From assembly GCA_019359325.1 (NCBI GenBank), contig JAHHHN010000017.1:62001-126000 (forward strand): a stretch of 64,000 nt of DNA, in the 5' to 3' direction. The DNA comes from Mojavia pulchra JT2-VF2. GTDB lineage: Bacteria > Cyanobacteriota > Cyanobacteriia > Cyanobacteriales > Nostocaceae. Under the pieces are notes generated by a model that did not search any database, had not been told where the DNA came from, and was given only the letters and a program-made list of their open reading frames with translations. The number at the start of each line of letters is the position of its first letter. Within the stretch, counting starts at the first letter, position 1. Both the position numbers and the translations under genes were made by a program. This document shows, one piece after another, positions 24,635 to 32,365 of this stretch.

Positions 24635-25470
24635 TATTTGTACTCCGCAGCTACTTCCTTGAGCGTTTCCAGATCAACTTTCTGTAATCCTTTTTTTAAT
24701 GCCCTGATTGCAGACTCTCTCAAAATCATATCCAGCAAACCAATATAACCCCCAGTTGCCTCACCTAACGTCTTCAGCATTGTTTTGCTAGAAAGATTGG
24801 AAGCAACTGGCAACTGCAAAACCTTCTTTTCCCAAATTTCTACTGTCCGTTTAAAGTCTTCTCCAGAAAACTTGCCAAATCTATGACAAGCCCGAAAACG
24901 GTTGTAAACTTGTTCATCCCGCTTAATTACTGCATCTAAGCGATCAGTTCCCACTAAAATCACTGCTATTTCTAATTTGTCAAAAATGTCCCGTACCTCA
25001 GCAAAAGTCTTGGGCTTTAAGCGGTCAGCTTCATCAATAATCAGCATTTCCACTCCACACCCTTTGAGAACCCGTAGCGTTCTGTCTCTTATCTCGGCTA
25101 CCGTTCCTTTTGTCATTTGATACTTCAAATGCTCAATGATTACTCCAAACAATTCCTTTGCACCACACTCTTGAGGGATTTGGATGTAGGCAACAGGAAC
25201 AGTCGGAGGTTTTCCTGGTTCTTGTTTTGGTTTATGCCTGAGTCTGTAGGCATCGCAACCCATTGTTTTACCTGTTCTCGACTCTCCTAAAACACGACCA
25301 GACTGCCGGGAGAGCCGCTTTCCATCTAACCAATCATTGAGCATTTGCACTTGTTCCAAGGGAATAAAACTCTTCCGGTTCAATCGTTGAATTTCTGCTT
25401 GTAGTTTTTCATCATTGACTGGAATATCACCTAATTGTTGTGCAACTGCTTGAGCTTGTTTTGAACTCAT
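24634..25470 (-). CDS. tnsC: TnsC, AAA+ ATPase regulator of transposition
   Basis: 278 residues, the compact V-K form. Walker A is GESRTGKT (near residue 64), Walker B LIIDEADRL, and sensor-type residues follow in AVILVGTDRLD. V-K TnsC polymerises on DNA next to Cas12k-TniQ and recruits TnsB, and ATP hydrolysis controls filament length and target immunity. It starts 3 bp after the tnsB stop and overlaps tniQ, giving one operon. Confidence 0.96.
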   Translation of the reverse strand: MSSKQAQAVAQQLGDIPVNDEKLQAEIQRLNRKSFIPLEQVQMLNDWLDGKRLSRQSGRVLGESRTGKTMGCDAYRLRHKPKQEPGKPPTVPVAYIQIPQECGAKELFGVIIEHLKYQMTKGTVAEIRDRTLRVLKGCGVEMLIIDEADRLKPKTFAEVRDIFDKLEIAVILVGTDRLDAVIKRDEQVYNRFRACHRFGKFSGEDFKRTVEIWEKKVLQLPVASNLSSKTMLKTLGEATGGYIGLLDMILRESAIRALKKGLQKVDLETLKEVAAEYK

Positions 25471-25473
25471 TTT

Positions 25474-27153
25474 CTACCACCCGTAATCTTCACGCATTTG
25501 TTCGTAATCAAAAACTTCTGGCATTTGGTATTCAGGTTCACTGTCAAAAGATGCCACTTCAATTTCTTCTGCTTCAACTGGCAACGGTTGTTTAGCCTTT
25601 TGAACTACAGCCTGTTCTGCTTTTTGACGTTCCTTTTTGGTTTTCTTTTGGGTCAGAAAAGTTTCGCGATCGCCTACCTCTGCCAACATTGAGCGATTGC
25701 TAATCATCTTCCCTGCTTGTCGAATCTTGCGACTACTAGCTTTAGCCTCATCCAAAGATAATTGCTCAGTTTCTAAATCCTGAGCAAATGCCCTTGCTAA
25801 AAACTCTTCTTTATTACCCTTTTGGCGATAAACCAACACAGTTGTAATGTCTTTAGGGTCATAACGCAGTACAACAGTTTCACCTGCATAACCTGCTAAG
25901 TTTTCGCCCCGATATGTCAGATTTTCAAATTGTAGATATCCACCTCTATAAATGGAGCGTCGAGTTTGCTTCATCAGGCAGATACGTAATTCTTCTTCTG
26001 AAATTACATTGGGAGAAGCAATTAACCCTGCTTCCCACCGTTGATAGCGAGTTTGATCGCCCAAACGAGCATCAGGACGCTGGTTATATTTGTCCACGAT
26101 ATAACGCACCAGCAATCGTTCTAACTCCCTTAATGTCAGACAAGCTTCTTTCTCGGCTTGTTCAGGGCGTTCCTGCACATTCGATCCTGTATATCCAGGC
26201 AAAGTGGAAAATAAGTCGGTATTAAAAGTCCCAAAGGGACGCTCAACAATACCACCTTCACTGGGGCGATCGCGTAAATGACAAACAAATCCCAATTGCA
26301 CACCTATCTGTTGCAAATGGTTTGAGCGAAAATCTTTACCGCCATCAGTATAAAAATGTTCTGGTTTCCCATAGGTTCCCCATTCTTCATGGAGTCCATA
26401 TTCTGACCCATATTGCTTAGGCAAAATTGCATGACGCAGTGCTAATGCTACTACCTGAGAACTCGGAGCATCAAAGCCTAAGTTTATCCCCATGATGCAA
26501 CGGGAGTAAGTATCTACAACTGTTGTCAGCCAAGGACGACCCAAAAGTTTACCATGTTGATCTACCAGTAATAGGTCTACACGGGTATGGTCACACTGCC
26601 AAACATGGTTGCTATATTCTACTGATAAGTCTTTGCCATCGCGGGTTTTAACTGATAATCGAGAACCATGCCAACCTCGACTTCTAACACTTGCTTTTTG
26701 TTCTTGCTCCTCAATAATTGGTTGTAGAACCCGATAGACAGTCCTATAACTGGGATACTTCTGTTGCCCTAATTCACTTGCTCTTGCTTGTACTCTGATT
26801 GCAACTTGTTGGGGAGTAATTCGCTTACTACCTTTATTGCCTTCCTTATATGTTTTGATGATGAACTGCTGCCAATCAGAATCTATTCGATGCTTGCCTT
26901 TGTCAGCCCGTGTCGTGGTTTGAAGGGCAGCTAAACCTTCTTCTTCCCATTTTTTCACCAATCGCCTTACTGTCCTCACAGACTTGCCTAGTTTGGCTGC
27001 GACTTCCCTTTGCCTTTCTCCATAGGTGATGCGATCGCATGGTTCTAGTAGTTGCTGAATCATTTCCAGCAAATGCCTATCATCTGTTGATAGTTCAGTC
27101 ACAATCTCATCGTTTTCTGGCTCTTGATCGCCATTGGAATGTTCGTCCAGCAT
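25474..27153 (-). CDS. tnsB: TnsB, DDE transposase of the CAST
   Basis: 559 residues. N-terminal helix-turn-helix domains (KLGKSVRTVRRLVKKWEEEG) bind the ends. The RNase H-like core shows the DDE triad in QCDHT, YTDGGKDF and GGIVERPFG, followed by a beta-barrel (RYDPKDITTVLVY) and a charged tail ending EQMREDYGW that likely contacts TnsC. TnsB cuts and joins the 3' ends; without TnsA the product is a cointegrate or needs resolution. The operator palindrome lies 4 bp upstream of the ATG, over the ribosome binding region. Confidence 0.97.
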   Translation of the reverse strand: MLDEHSNGDQEPENDEIVTELSTDDRHLLEMIQQLLEPCDRITYGERQREVAAKLGKSVRTVRRLVKKWEEEGLAALQTTTRADKGKHRIDSDWQQFIIKTYKEGNKGSKRITPQQVAIRVQARASELGQQKYPSYRTVYRVLQPIIEEQEQKASVRSRGWHGSRLSVKTRDGKDLSVEYSNHVWQCDHTRVDLLLVDQHGKLLGRPWLTTVVDTYSRCIMGINLGFDAPSSQVVALALRHAILPKQYGSEYGLHEEWGTYGKPEHFYTDGGKDFRSNHLQQIGVQLGFVCHLRDRPSEGGIVERPFGTFNTDLFSTLPGYTGSNVQERPEQAEKEACLTLRELERLLVRYIVDKYNQRPDARLGDQTRYQRWEAGLIASPNVISEEELRICLMKQTRRSIYRGGYLQFENLTYRGENLAGYAGETVVLRYDPKDITTVLVYRQKGNKEEFLARAFAQDLETEQLSLDEAKASSRKIRQAGKMISNRSMLAEVGDRETFLTQKKTKKERQKAEQAVVQKAKQPLPVEAEEIEVASFDSEPEYQMPEVFDYEQMREDYGW

Positions 27154-27157
27154 ATTT

Positions 27158-27167
27158 ACATATATGT
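27158..27167. promoter_or_regulatory. second copy of the ACATATATGT operator, at tnsB
   Basis: ACATATATGT lies 4 bp before the tnsB start codon, so a bound repressor would block both transcription initiation and the translation start region. A TATAGC-like -10 on the minus strand sits just upstream. The ten bases equal those before cas12k at 5644-5653. This supports joint CvkR control of both operons. Confidence 0.72.
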
Positions 27168-27204
27168 GCTATACAAACGTAGTTGTATTGTACTATTTTA
27201 AGGA

Positions 27205-27427
27205 CATTTATTTTGTCAATTTTGGTAAAAATTCTGGTTCAGGGCGCTTTTCAAGAGAGGACAGGTATTTTGTCAAAATTTCAAAGGAGGACAATTATTT
27301 TGGCAATAAGTCTCTAGTAGCTTATTTTGAGGTTAAAATAGTAAAATCCTTGCTTGGTAAGGATTTTATGCCAAATATTTTGAAGGACATTAATTTGTCA
27401 AGTGGTCATTTAATTTGGCAAACGACA
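27205..27427. repeat. CAST left end with TnsB-type binding repeats
   Basis: Read inward from 27427, TGTCGTTTGCCAAATTA is followed by TTGACAAATTAATGTCC, then after a gap by TTGCCAAAATAATTGTCC, TTGACAAAATACCTGTCC and TTGACAAAATAAATGTCC. The spacing is wider than in the right end, which is the usual left/right asymmetry. An open frame across this region is incidental. Confidence 0.85.
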
Positions 27428-27520
27428 ACTTCAAAACGACTTTTAAGTACCTCAACACGACTTTCAAGTACTTCAAAACGACTTTCAAGTACCTCAAAAC
27501 GACTTTCAAGTACCTCAACA
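27428..27520. repeat. 21-bp tandem repeat at the left flank
   Basis: Four units start at 27437, 27458, 27479 and 27500 with the pattern CGACTTTCAAGTACcTCAAAA, preceded by a partial unit ACTTCAAAA directly at the transposon end. So the element's left terminus joins the inside of a repeat array. The unit resembles the 21-bp units of the long array at 31828-32250. Confidence 0.8.
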
Positions 27521-27595
27521 TGATTTCTAGGTATCTGTTGCTTATACCAAATTGCCTTTGGTTGCCATTTTTAACGCGATATTGAAAGCGATCGC

Positions 27596-27833
27596 TCAGA
27601 CATCGAGATCAAAAGTGCGTAGAAGCTCTGCTTCTTGTCGCCAGACATCGCTTGATCCGAAAGCATTCCCTGATAAATCTGTTCCTAATTCGACTTTGTT
27701 AAAATTTTTCAGCAAGTCAAATAACAGATCGTTTTCGAGGCGATTGTAAGTTTTAGGCAGAATATCCTTTAATTCTTCATTCTCTGCTTCAATGGCACGC
27801 ATGGCATTGAGTATGTCAAATAGATTTGTTCTT
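27596..27833 (-). pseudogene. hsdM fragment of a different type I system
   Basis: The minus strand reads [20 protein letters not shown], then DILPKTYNR and [15 protein letters not shown], then DLSGNAFG. This is the region of HsdM just before the SAM-binding domain, usually AMDAIEKENPSLKGVLPKDY followed by LGELIDLI. Both gene ends are missing. The fragment is of another subfamily than the two hsdM genes in the CAST. It abuts the rhomboid gene's stop. Confidence 0.7.
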
Positions 27834-28529
27834 CTAGTGGCGCTTATACAAGCCCAACAGAGGAGCAAGAATCGTGCCGAAGACGAAACCTCCTGCGTGT
27901 GCCCAGTACGCAATACCGCCGCTCTCCATGCCGATACTTGTGCGGGTTTGTAGGCTGGCGATACCATAGAAGGCTTGCTGAACAAACCAAAACCCAAGAA
28001 AGAAAAAGGCGGGAATTCGTATTGTGGTAATGAAGAATCCTAAGGGAACTAAGGTGAGAATTTGCGCTCTGGGAAAACGGAGAATGTATGCACCTAAAAC
28101 CCCAGCGATCGCACCACTAGCTCCCAAGGAAGGAATCGTAGAATTTTGTGAAAAGAACCATTGGGATAACGCTGCCAAAACGCCGCATGATAGATAAAAA
28201 ATTATATATTTAACATGGCCTAAACGGTCTTCAATATTATTGCCAAAAACCCACAAAAACAGCATATTTCCTGCTAGGTGCAAAAAACCGCCATGTAAGA
28301 ATTGCGATGTAATTAAGGTCATCCACTCTGGTATCAGCTGATTTCCCAGGCTACTAGGGCAACTAGTTGATAGTTGACATGGGACTAACGCCGCTATCTG
28401 GAAGAACTGTTCTAATTGTGGCGGTGTCAGGCTAATCTGATAAAGAAAAACGATAATATTCGCAGCAATTAACCCATAGGTGACATAAGGGGTAATTGTT
28501 GTAGGGTTGTTATCTCGCAGTGGAACCAA
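27834..28529 (-). CDS. rhomboid-family intramembrane serine protease
   Basis: 231 residues with about six hydrophobic segments. The catalytic serine motif is [13 protein letters not shown], and the membrane motif [17 protein letters not shown] carries the conserved HxxxN. The partner histidine is in [12 protein letters not shown]. All three features match rhomboids, which cut membrane proteins inside the bilayer. The start at 28529 gives a short cytosolic lead, [20 protein letters not shown], typical of the cyanobacterial group. No operon partner is evident. Confidence 0.88.
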   Translation of the reverse strand: MVPLRDNNPTTITPYVTYGLIAANIIVFLYQISLTPPQLEQFFQIAALVPCQLSTSCPSSLGNQLIPEWMTLITSQFLHGGFLHLAGNMLFLWVFGNNIEDRLGHVKYIIFYLSCGVLAALSQWFFSQNSTIPSLGASGAIAGVLGAYILRFPRAQILTLVPLGFFITTIRIPAFFFLGFWFVQQAFYGIASLQTRTSIGMESGGIAYWAHAGGFVFGTILAPLLGLYKRH

Positions 28530-28604
28530 AGGTGTTTCTCCTCATCAATAATGTCAACCAAGCATTCATTCAATAGCCGGGGAAATAGCCCCACTTTGGA
28601 ACTT

Positions 28605-29278
28605 TTAGAAGTTGTAGCCAACTCCTAGTAATAACCCTACATCAGTTTCATCAATAAAACCAATATTCACGCCAGCATTTGCTGTGAATTCTGGGGATAA
28701 AGGAACATCTATACTCCAGAAATTAATCCACCAACAGTGCTATCTCTTCCTGTAGAAATTGCTACACCACCGCCAATATAAGGCGCTATAGTTACTTGGG
28801 CTGTTTCCAAATTTCGTTGAGGAAAATCTACAGTAATTGGCACGAGAACTACTGTATTATCCCCAATTAAAGCTGTGGGGCGTACTGAAAAGTTTTGTGT
28901 GAGTCCGATTTTGCTAATCACAGCAAAAGAACTTTCACTTAAAGTTGTATCGCCAGTAATACCGATGTTACCAGCAACTCCAAGATAACTTGGGCCAGAG
29001 CGGGTGGTTCTTCCCGGTTGAATAACTTGAGCTACTGTTTGGGATGTAGGTGTTGTAGTTGTTAATGTTTCTGCGATCGCAGACTCTGTAGGTTCAGCTA
29101 TTATCAAACTAGATGCAGAATTAGCAGCAGTCTCAGGAGTTTCACTTACTTGCTCTAGCTGATTTGGAGCCTGATTAACAACAGAATTATCTGCGCGAGC
29201 AGGCAAACTACTAGCAACAACAACCACAGATGCGAGAGTTACTAAAGTAGAAGTATGTTTCCAAAAAATATTATTCAT
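28605..29278 (-). pseudogene. frameshifted outer-membrane beta-barrel-type protein gene
   Basis: The open part (29278 to 28709) encodes a signal peptide (VTLASVVVVASSLPARA) and a beta-rich mature region with PSYLGVAGNIGITG and TIAPYIGGGVAISTG. It ends in GGLISGV and a stop. In another frame, directly downstream, DVPLSPEFTANAGVNIGF to GVGYNF completes a barrel strand with the terminal aromatic residue expected of outer-membrane proteins. One missing base near 28711-28716 would explain it. It could be a real mutation or a sequencing error. Confidence 0.7.
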
Positions 29279-29353
29279 GGTGGTTTATTTCTTTTCATTC
29301 TGTTGTTCTTCTATGGTTAACAACAAAAGTGAACGAAAAATGACAGCTATTTA

Positions 29354-29606
29354 TTAGAGGATGTCTGAGAAGTATTAAATATTTCGTTTGATCCCCCCTA
29401 GCCCCCTTGGAAAGGGGGGAAATATATCAAAGTCCCCCTTGCAAAGAGGGGAAATATATCAAAGTCCCCCTTGCAAAGGGAGGAAATATATCAAAGTCCC
29501 CCTTGCAAAGGGAGGAAATATATCAAAGTCCCCCTTAGAAAGGGGGATTTAGGGGGATCTATAAGTATCAAATACAACATCAAAAAGTTTTCAGACATCC
29601 TCTTAA
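29354..29606. repeat. MITE-like element with internal tandem units, copy A
   Basis: TTAGAGGATGTCTGA at 29354-29368 is inverted at 29591-29606. The inside carries C-rich and G-rich tracts and about three tandem copies of a unit beginning AAAGTCCCCCTTGCAAAGG and running to GAAATATATC. The outer 40 bases recur inverted at 59347-59386. Positions 29607-29825 hold only A+T-rich sequence with no gene visible. Confidence 0.7.
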
Positions 29607-29825
29607 CTTTTATACATTTAGTTAGATATTTTTATCATTGGTAATAGTTGATATAAAACAAGCTCGTCTTAATCTTTAAGGTTGTATAACTTATGGTGAA
29701 TATCTGTATGATCTGGTTATTTTTAGATAATATATAGTTAAACTTAATAATATATTTTACTATCTAAAATCTGATTTTTTTATGTTAAAACATATACGAA
29801 AGTGTAGATAAAACTGGATATTATT

Positions 29826-30123
29826 CTATAACCGTAAAATTACTCTTGCTATTGTCAGATAAATAAAAACACCCAAAACATCTACCGCAGTGGTAATAAA
29901 TGGCGCTGACATTAAGGCTGGATCTAAACCAAGACGACGAAACAAAAAAGGTAAAGCAGAACCTGAGACAGAGGCTAAAATCGCGATCGCAAATAAACTG
30001 ATTCCCACAGAAAGCGCTACCCCGAAATTGCCTTGAAGAAAGTAAGCCCATAGGGTCACTACTGTTCCCAACATTAACCCCAGAACTGATAAAATTGCCT
30101 TTACCTGGGCAACAATTTTGGCA
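29826..30123 (-). pseudogene. C-terminal fragment of an MgtE-type magnesium transporter
   Basis: The minus strand reads AKIVAQVKAILSVLGLMLGT, then three hydrophobic helices including ILASVSGSALPFLFRRLGLD and PALMSAPFITTAVDVLGVFI, and stops. This is the last part of the MgtE membrane domain. Everything upstream is missing: at about 30123 the sequence changes into a plus-strand sigma-factor-like fragment. The remaining piece cannot transport by itself. Confidence 0.75.
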
Positions 30124-30234
30124 CGCCGAGAGATGGGAGAATCCTTGCAAGTAATAGCCCAAGATTTAGAAATGCCCTATGCTACGGTGAAAACTTACGT
30201 AAAATTAGCCCGTAAAGCACTCAAGCAATTATGA
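30124..30234 (+). pseudogene. C-terminal fragment of a sigma-70-like region 4
   Basis: The frame reads RREMGESLQVIAQDLEMPYA, TVKTYVKLARKALKQL and stop, a helix-turn-helix of the sigma-70 region 4 kind. There is no start or upstream part. It abuts the cut-off mgtE fragment in tail-to-tail arrangement, marking a rearrangement or deletion breakpoint. Confidence 0.6.
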
Positions 30235-30339
30235 AGAAGGGGGGCGGGGGTGCAAAGGGGAAGGAAAATCTCACTGCAAGTACTCTCCTGTGCTCCTTTG
30301 CTCCTCCGCCCCTCTGTTGCCTTAATTTATCGGTCATTA

Positions 30340-30705
30340 CTATGTACGAGTTAACACCTCTAAGTTATGCCCATTGGGATCAAAAAAATAGAACCCACGC
30401 CCACCTTGGCGATGATTGATCTGGCCTTTGTTTTGATGTTGGGGATCGCTGCTATATTCCAAACCTGCTTGTTTGACTCGTGCAAAAATCGCGTCAAATT
30501 CATCATCGCTGACATGGAAAGCATAGTGATGTGACTCAAATTCTTCCCTGTCGGCAAAGTCAAAGGTTAGTGTGTCATTAACCCGTACCACGGCAAAGTG
30601 AGAGGCAGGTGGATCGACCTTTAAACCAAAAATCTTAGCAAAGAACTGTGCTGATGCTTCTTTATCATGTACAGGCACAATTGTATGGTCTAGGGTAAGC
30701 GCCAT
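30340..30705 (-). CDS. VOC (glyoxalase/bleomycin resistance) superfamily protein
   Basis: 121 residues with the vicinal-oxygen-chelate layout: LDHTIVPVHD at the start with a metal-ligand histidine, SHHYAFHVSD in the middle and FYFFDPNGHNLEVL at the end with the usual glutamate. Members include glyoxalases, dioxygenases and resistance proteins, so the substrate stays open. The upstream 200 bp include a degenerate copy of a Nostoc repeat (GTGAGGACTTTAGCC near 30762). It is monocistronic. Confidence 0.82.
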   Translation of the reverse strand: MALTLDHTIVPVHDKEASAQFFAKIFGLKVDPPASHFAVVRVNDTLTFDFADREEFESHHYAFHVSDDEFDAIFARVKQAGLEYSSDPQHQNKGQINHRQGGRGFYFFDPNGHNLEVLTRT

Positions 30706-30912
30706 ATCATACCTCCAAAATGGCTAGTACCAGTTCATTAACTCAAATAAAAAACTTTCGTAGTGAGGACTTTAGCCCCCAAGCTCAGAGCGAAAGCCCT
30801 GACTACAAACGTCTTATCTTTAGTATAGAATTCCAAAAAACCAGCGGCAGCATGAGATTTGTGCCTGATGTGCGACTAGTAAAAAATATAAGTAGTCATT
30901 AGTCATTAGTCA

Positions 30913-31641
30913 TTAGGGATAAACACCAGGCTTTCTGAGAAGTTGCCTTTGAGATGGAGTCAAATCCGGGTAATCATCAGCATTATAAAAGTCTCTTAAC
31001 CAGGCTAATGGATAAGGGGAATACTTATAAAATAGTGTCCGACGCTCATGTGTTCCCCGCCAAGGAATAGTACCGTGAGTTAAAGCCTCAGTAAAAATGA
31101 TGGCGCTTCCTGCCTTGACAGTAACTGCCTGTACACAAGCATTAGAAAATTCCAGGCTGCGCCATTTCTCCGGCAAAGGCAGATTACTTTTGTGGCTACC
31201 AGGAATGCAACCAAATCCCCCCTCACCGGGATGCACATCAATGAGTTCGTAAGCAACGGCAGTTAAGCCATTGTACATCCTGCCATTTTTAAATTGATAA
31301 TATTGGCATGGATCGTAGGGAGTTCCGCCCCCATGCAAGCTAGGGCCAATGGGGCCAAGACCTTGACGGATAATGTGAACATAGTCATGATCTAGGCGAA
31401 ACTGCTCTCCTAGTAATTCAAACAGATAAGGAGCGATCGCTCGATTATCGATCAGATCCTGGAAAGGCTGACCCCACGGCAATAAACCATCAAAGCGCAA
31501 AAATGCTGCTTCTGCTTTATCTTGAATTGCAATCTGCTGATCCAACACTGCTTGAAGGGCTGCAATCTGCTCAGTGCTAAGAGCATTTTCAACCACCAAG
31601 AATCCTTGTAAGTCAAAAAGATATCGTTCTAATTCGGTCAT
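30913..31641 (-). CDS. phytanoyl-CoA dioxygenase (PhyH)-like Fe(II)/2-oxoglutarate oxygenase
   Basis: 242 residues. FDLQGFLVVENALSTEQIAAL is the usual PhyH opening. Likely metal and cosubstrate residues are in SLHGGGTPYDP and, later, EALTHGTIPW with ERRTLFYKY (distal His and Arg). HPGEGGFGCIPGSHKSNLP is the conserved PhyH loop. Such enzymes hydroxylate small molecules; the substrate here is unknown. It stands alone upstream of a repeat-rich gap. Confidence 0.8.
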   Translation of the reverse strand: MTELERYLFDLQGFLVVENALSTEQIAALQAVLDQQIAIQDKAEAAFLRFDGLLPWGQPFQDLIDNRAIAPYLFELLGEQFRLDHDYVHIIRQGLGPIGPSLHGGGTPYDPCQYYQFKNGRMYNGLTAVAYELIDVHPGEGGFGCIPGSHKSNLPLPEKWRSLEFSNACVQAVTVKAGSAIIFTEALTHGTIPWRGTHERRTLFYKYSPYPLAWLRDFYNADDYPDLTPSQRQLLRKPGVYP

Positions 31642-31827
31642 GAAACTGTCGCTGGTTGAGAAGTTACAGGCGAAAACAATTAATACTATTACACTTTAGA
31701 AAAAATTGACTTAAAAGGCAGAGGGTAGGAGGCAGGGAAGGGGACAAGGGGACAAGGGGGCAGGGAAGGGGGCAAGGAGGCAGGGGGACAAGGGGACAGG
31801 GGGAGAGTTAGAACTGCAACATCTATC

Positions 31828-32250
31828 TCAAAGACTCGTTCATCTCCCTCAAAGACTCATTCACGAGTATCAAAGACTCGTTCATCTATCTCAAAGACTC
31901 GTTCATCTCCCTCAAAGACTCATTCACGAGTATCAAAGACTCGTTCATCTACCTCAAAGACTCATTCACGAGTATCAAAGACTCGTTCATCTACCTCAAA
32001 GACTCATTCACGAGTATCAAAGACTCGTTCATCTACCTCAAAGACTCATTCACGAGTATCAAAGACTCGTTCATCTCTCTCAAAGACTCATTCACGAGTA
32101 TCAAAGACTCGTTCATCTCTCTCAAAGACTCATTCACGAGTATCAAAGACTCGTTCATCTCTCTCAAAGACTCATTCACGAGTATCAAAGACTCATTCAT
32201 CTACCTCAAAGCCTCATTCACGAGTATCAAAGACTCGTTCATCTCCCTTA
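31828..32250. repeat. long 21-bp tandem repeat array (about 20 units)
   Basis: Units of the form TCAAAGACTCGTTCATCTnCC alternate with TCAAAGACTCATTCACGAGTA-like units, giving a 42-bp higher-order period over about 420 bp. No coding potential on either strand was accepted. The region before it (31700-31810) is G+A-rich low complexity, and after it (32320-32360) there are CCCTGCT units. So 31642-32365 holds only repeats. Confidence 0.9.
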
Positions 32251-32365
32251 CAACCTCATTAATCCACCTTTGAGCCTTATTAATCTCTTTCGCAACTTCA
32301 CACTTCCCTGTCAACTTCCCATGCGCCCTGCTCCCTGCTCCCTGCTCCCTGCCCCCTGCCTTTCT

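Larger units (their letters stand above)
2504..27427. mobile_element. Type V-K CRISPR-associated transposon (Tn7-like CAST)
   Basis: The terminal sequences TGTCAGTTGCCAAATTA (2504-2520) and, inverted, TGTCGTTTGCCAAATTA (27411-27427) match at 15 of 17 positions, begin with TGTC as in Tn7-like elements, and each continues into repeated TnsB-type sites. Between them lie tnsB, tnsC, tniQ, cargo, cvkR, cas12k, tracrRNA, a CRISPR array and a homing crRNA, in the canonical V-K order. No tnsA is present, as expected for V-K. The right end lies 63 bp past the PAM in tRNA-Cys, inside the known 60-66 bp insertion window. The five flanking bases differ (ACAAA versus ACTTC), so no target-site duplication is visible. 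Confidence 0.95.

Noticed and set aside
2504-27427. Possible resolvase or tnsA within the CAST to avoid cointegrates
   Set aside because: No gene between the ends shows a TnsA nuclease or serine/tyrosine recombinase motif; the PD-(D/E)XK proteins are not TnsA-like in position or order.
27134-27523. 129-codon plus-strand frame after tnsB
   Set aside because: It spans the operator, the transposon left end and the 21-bp tandem repeats; these explain the sequence.
27834-27997. Possibility that the hsdM-like frame is a real 133-residue protein starting at 27997
   Set aside because: Its first third is the rhomboid gene read in another frame; only 27596-27833 resembles HsdM.
29821-30162. 113-codon minus-strand frame with many Cys and Ser
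   Set aside because: The mgtE frame at 29826-30123 gives a recognised transporter end; this is its shadow.
30720-30902. 60-codon plus-strand frame
   Set aside because: It overlays a degenerate dispersed cyanobacterial repeat (GTGAGGACTTTAGCC) between two minus-strand genes; no ribosome binding site or family.
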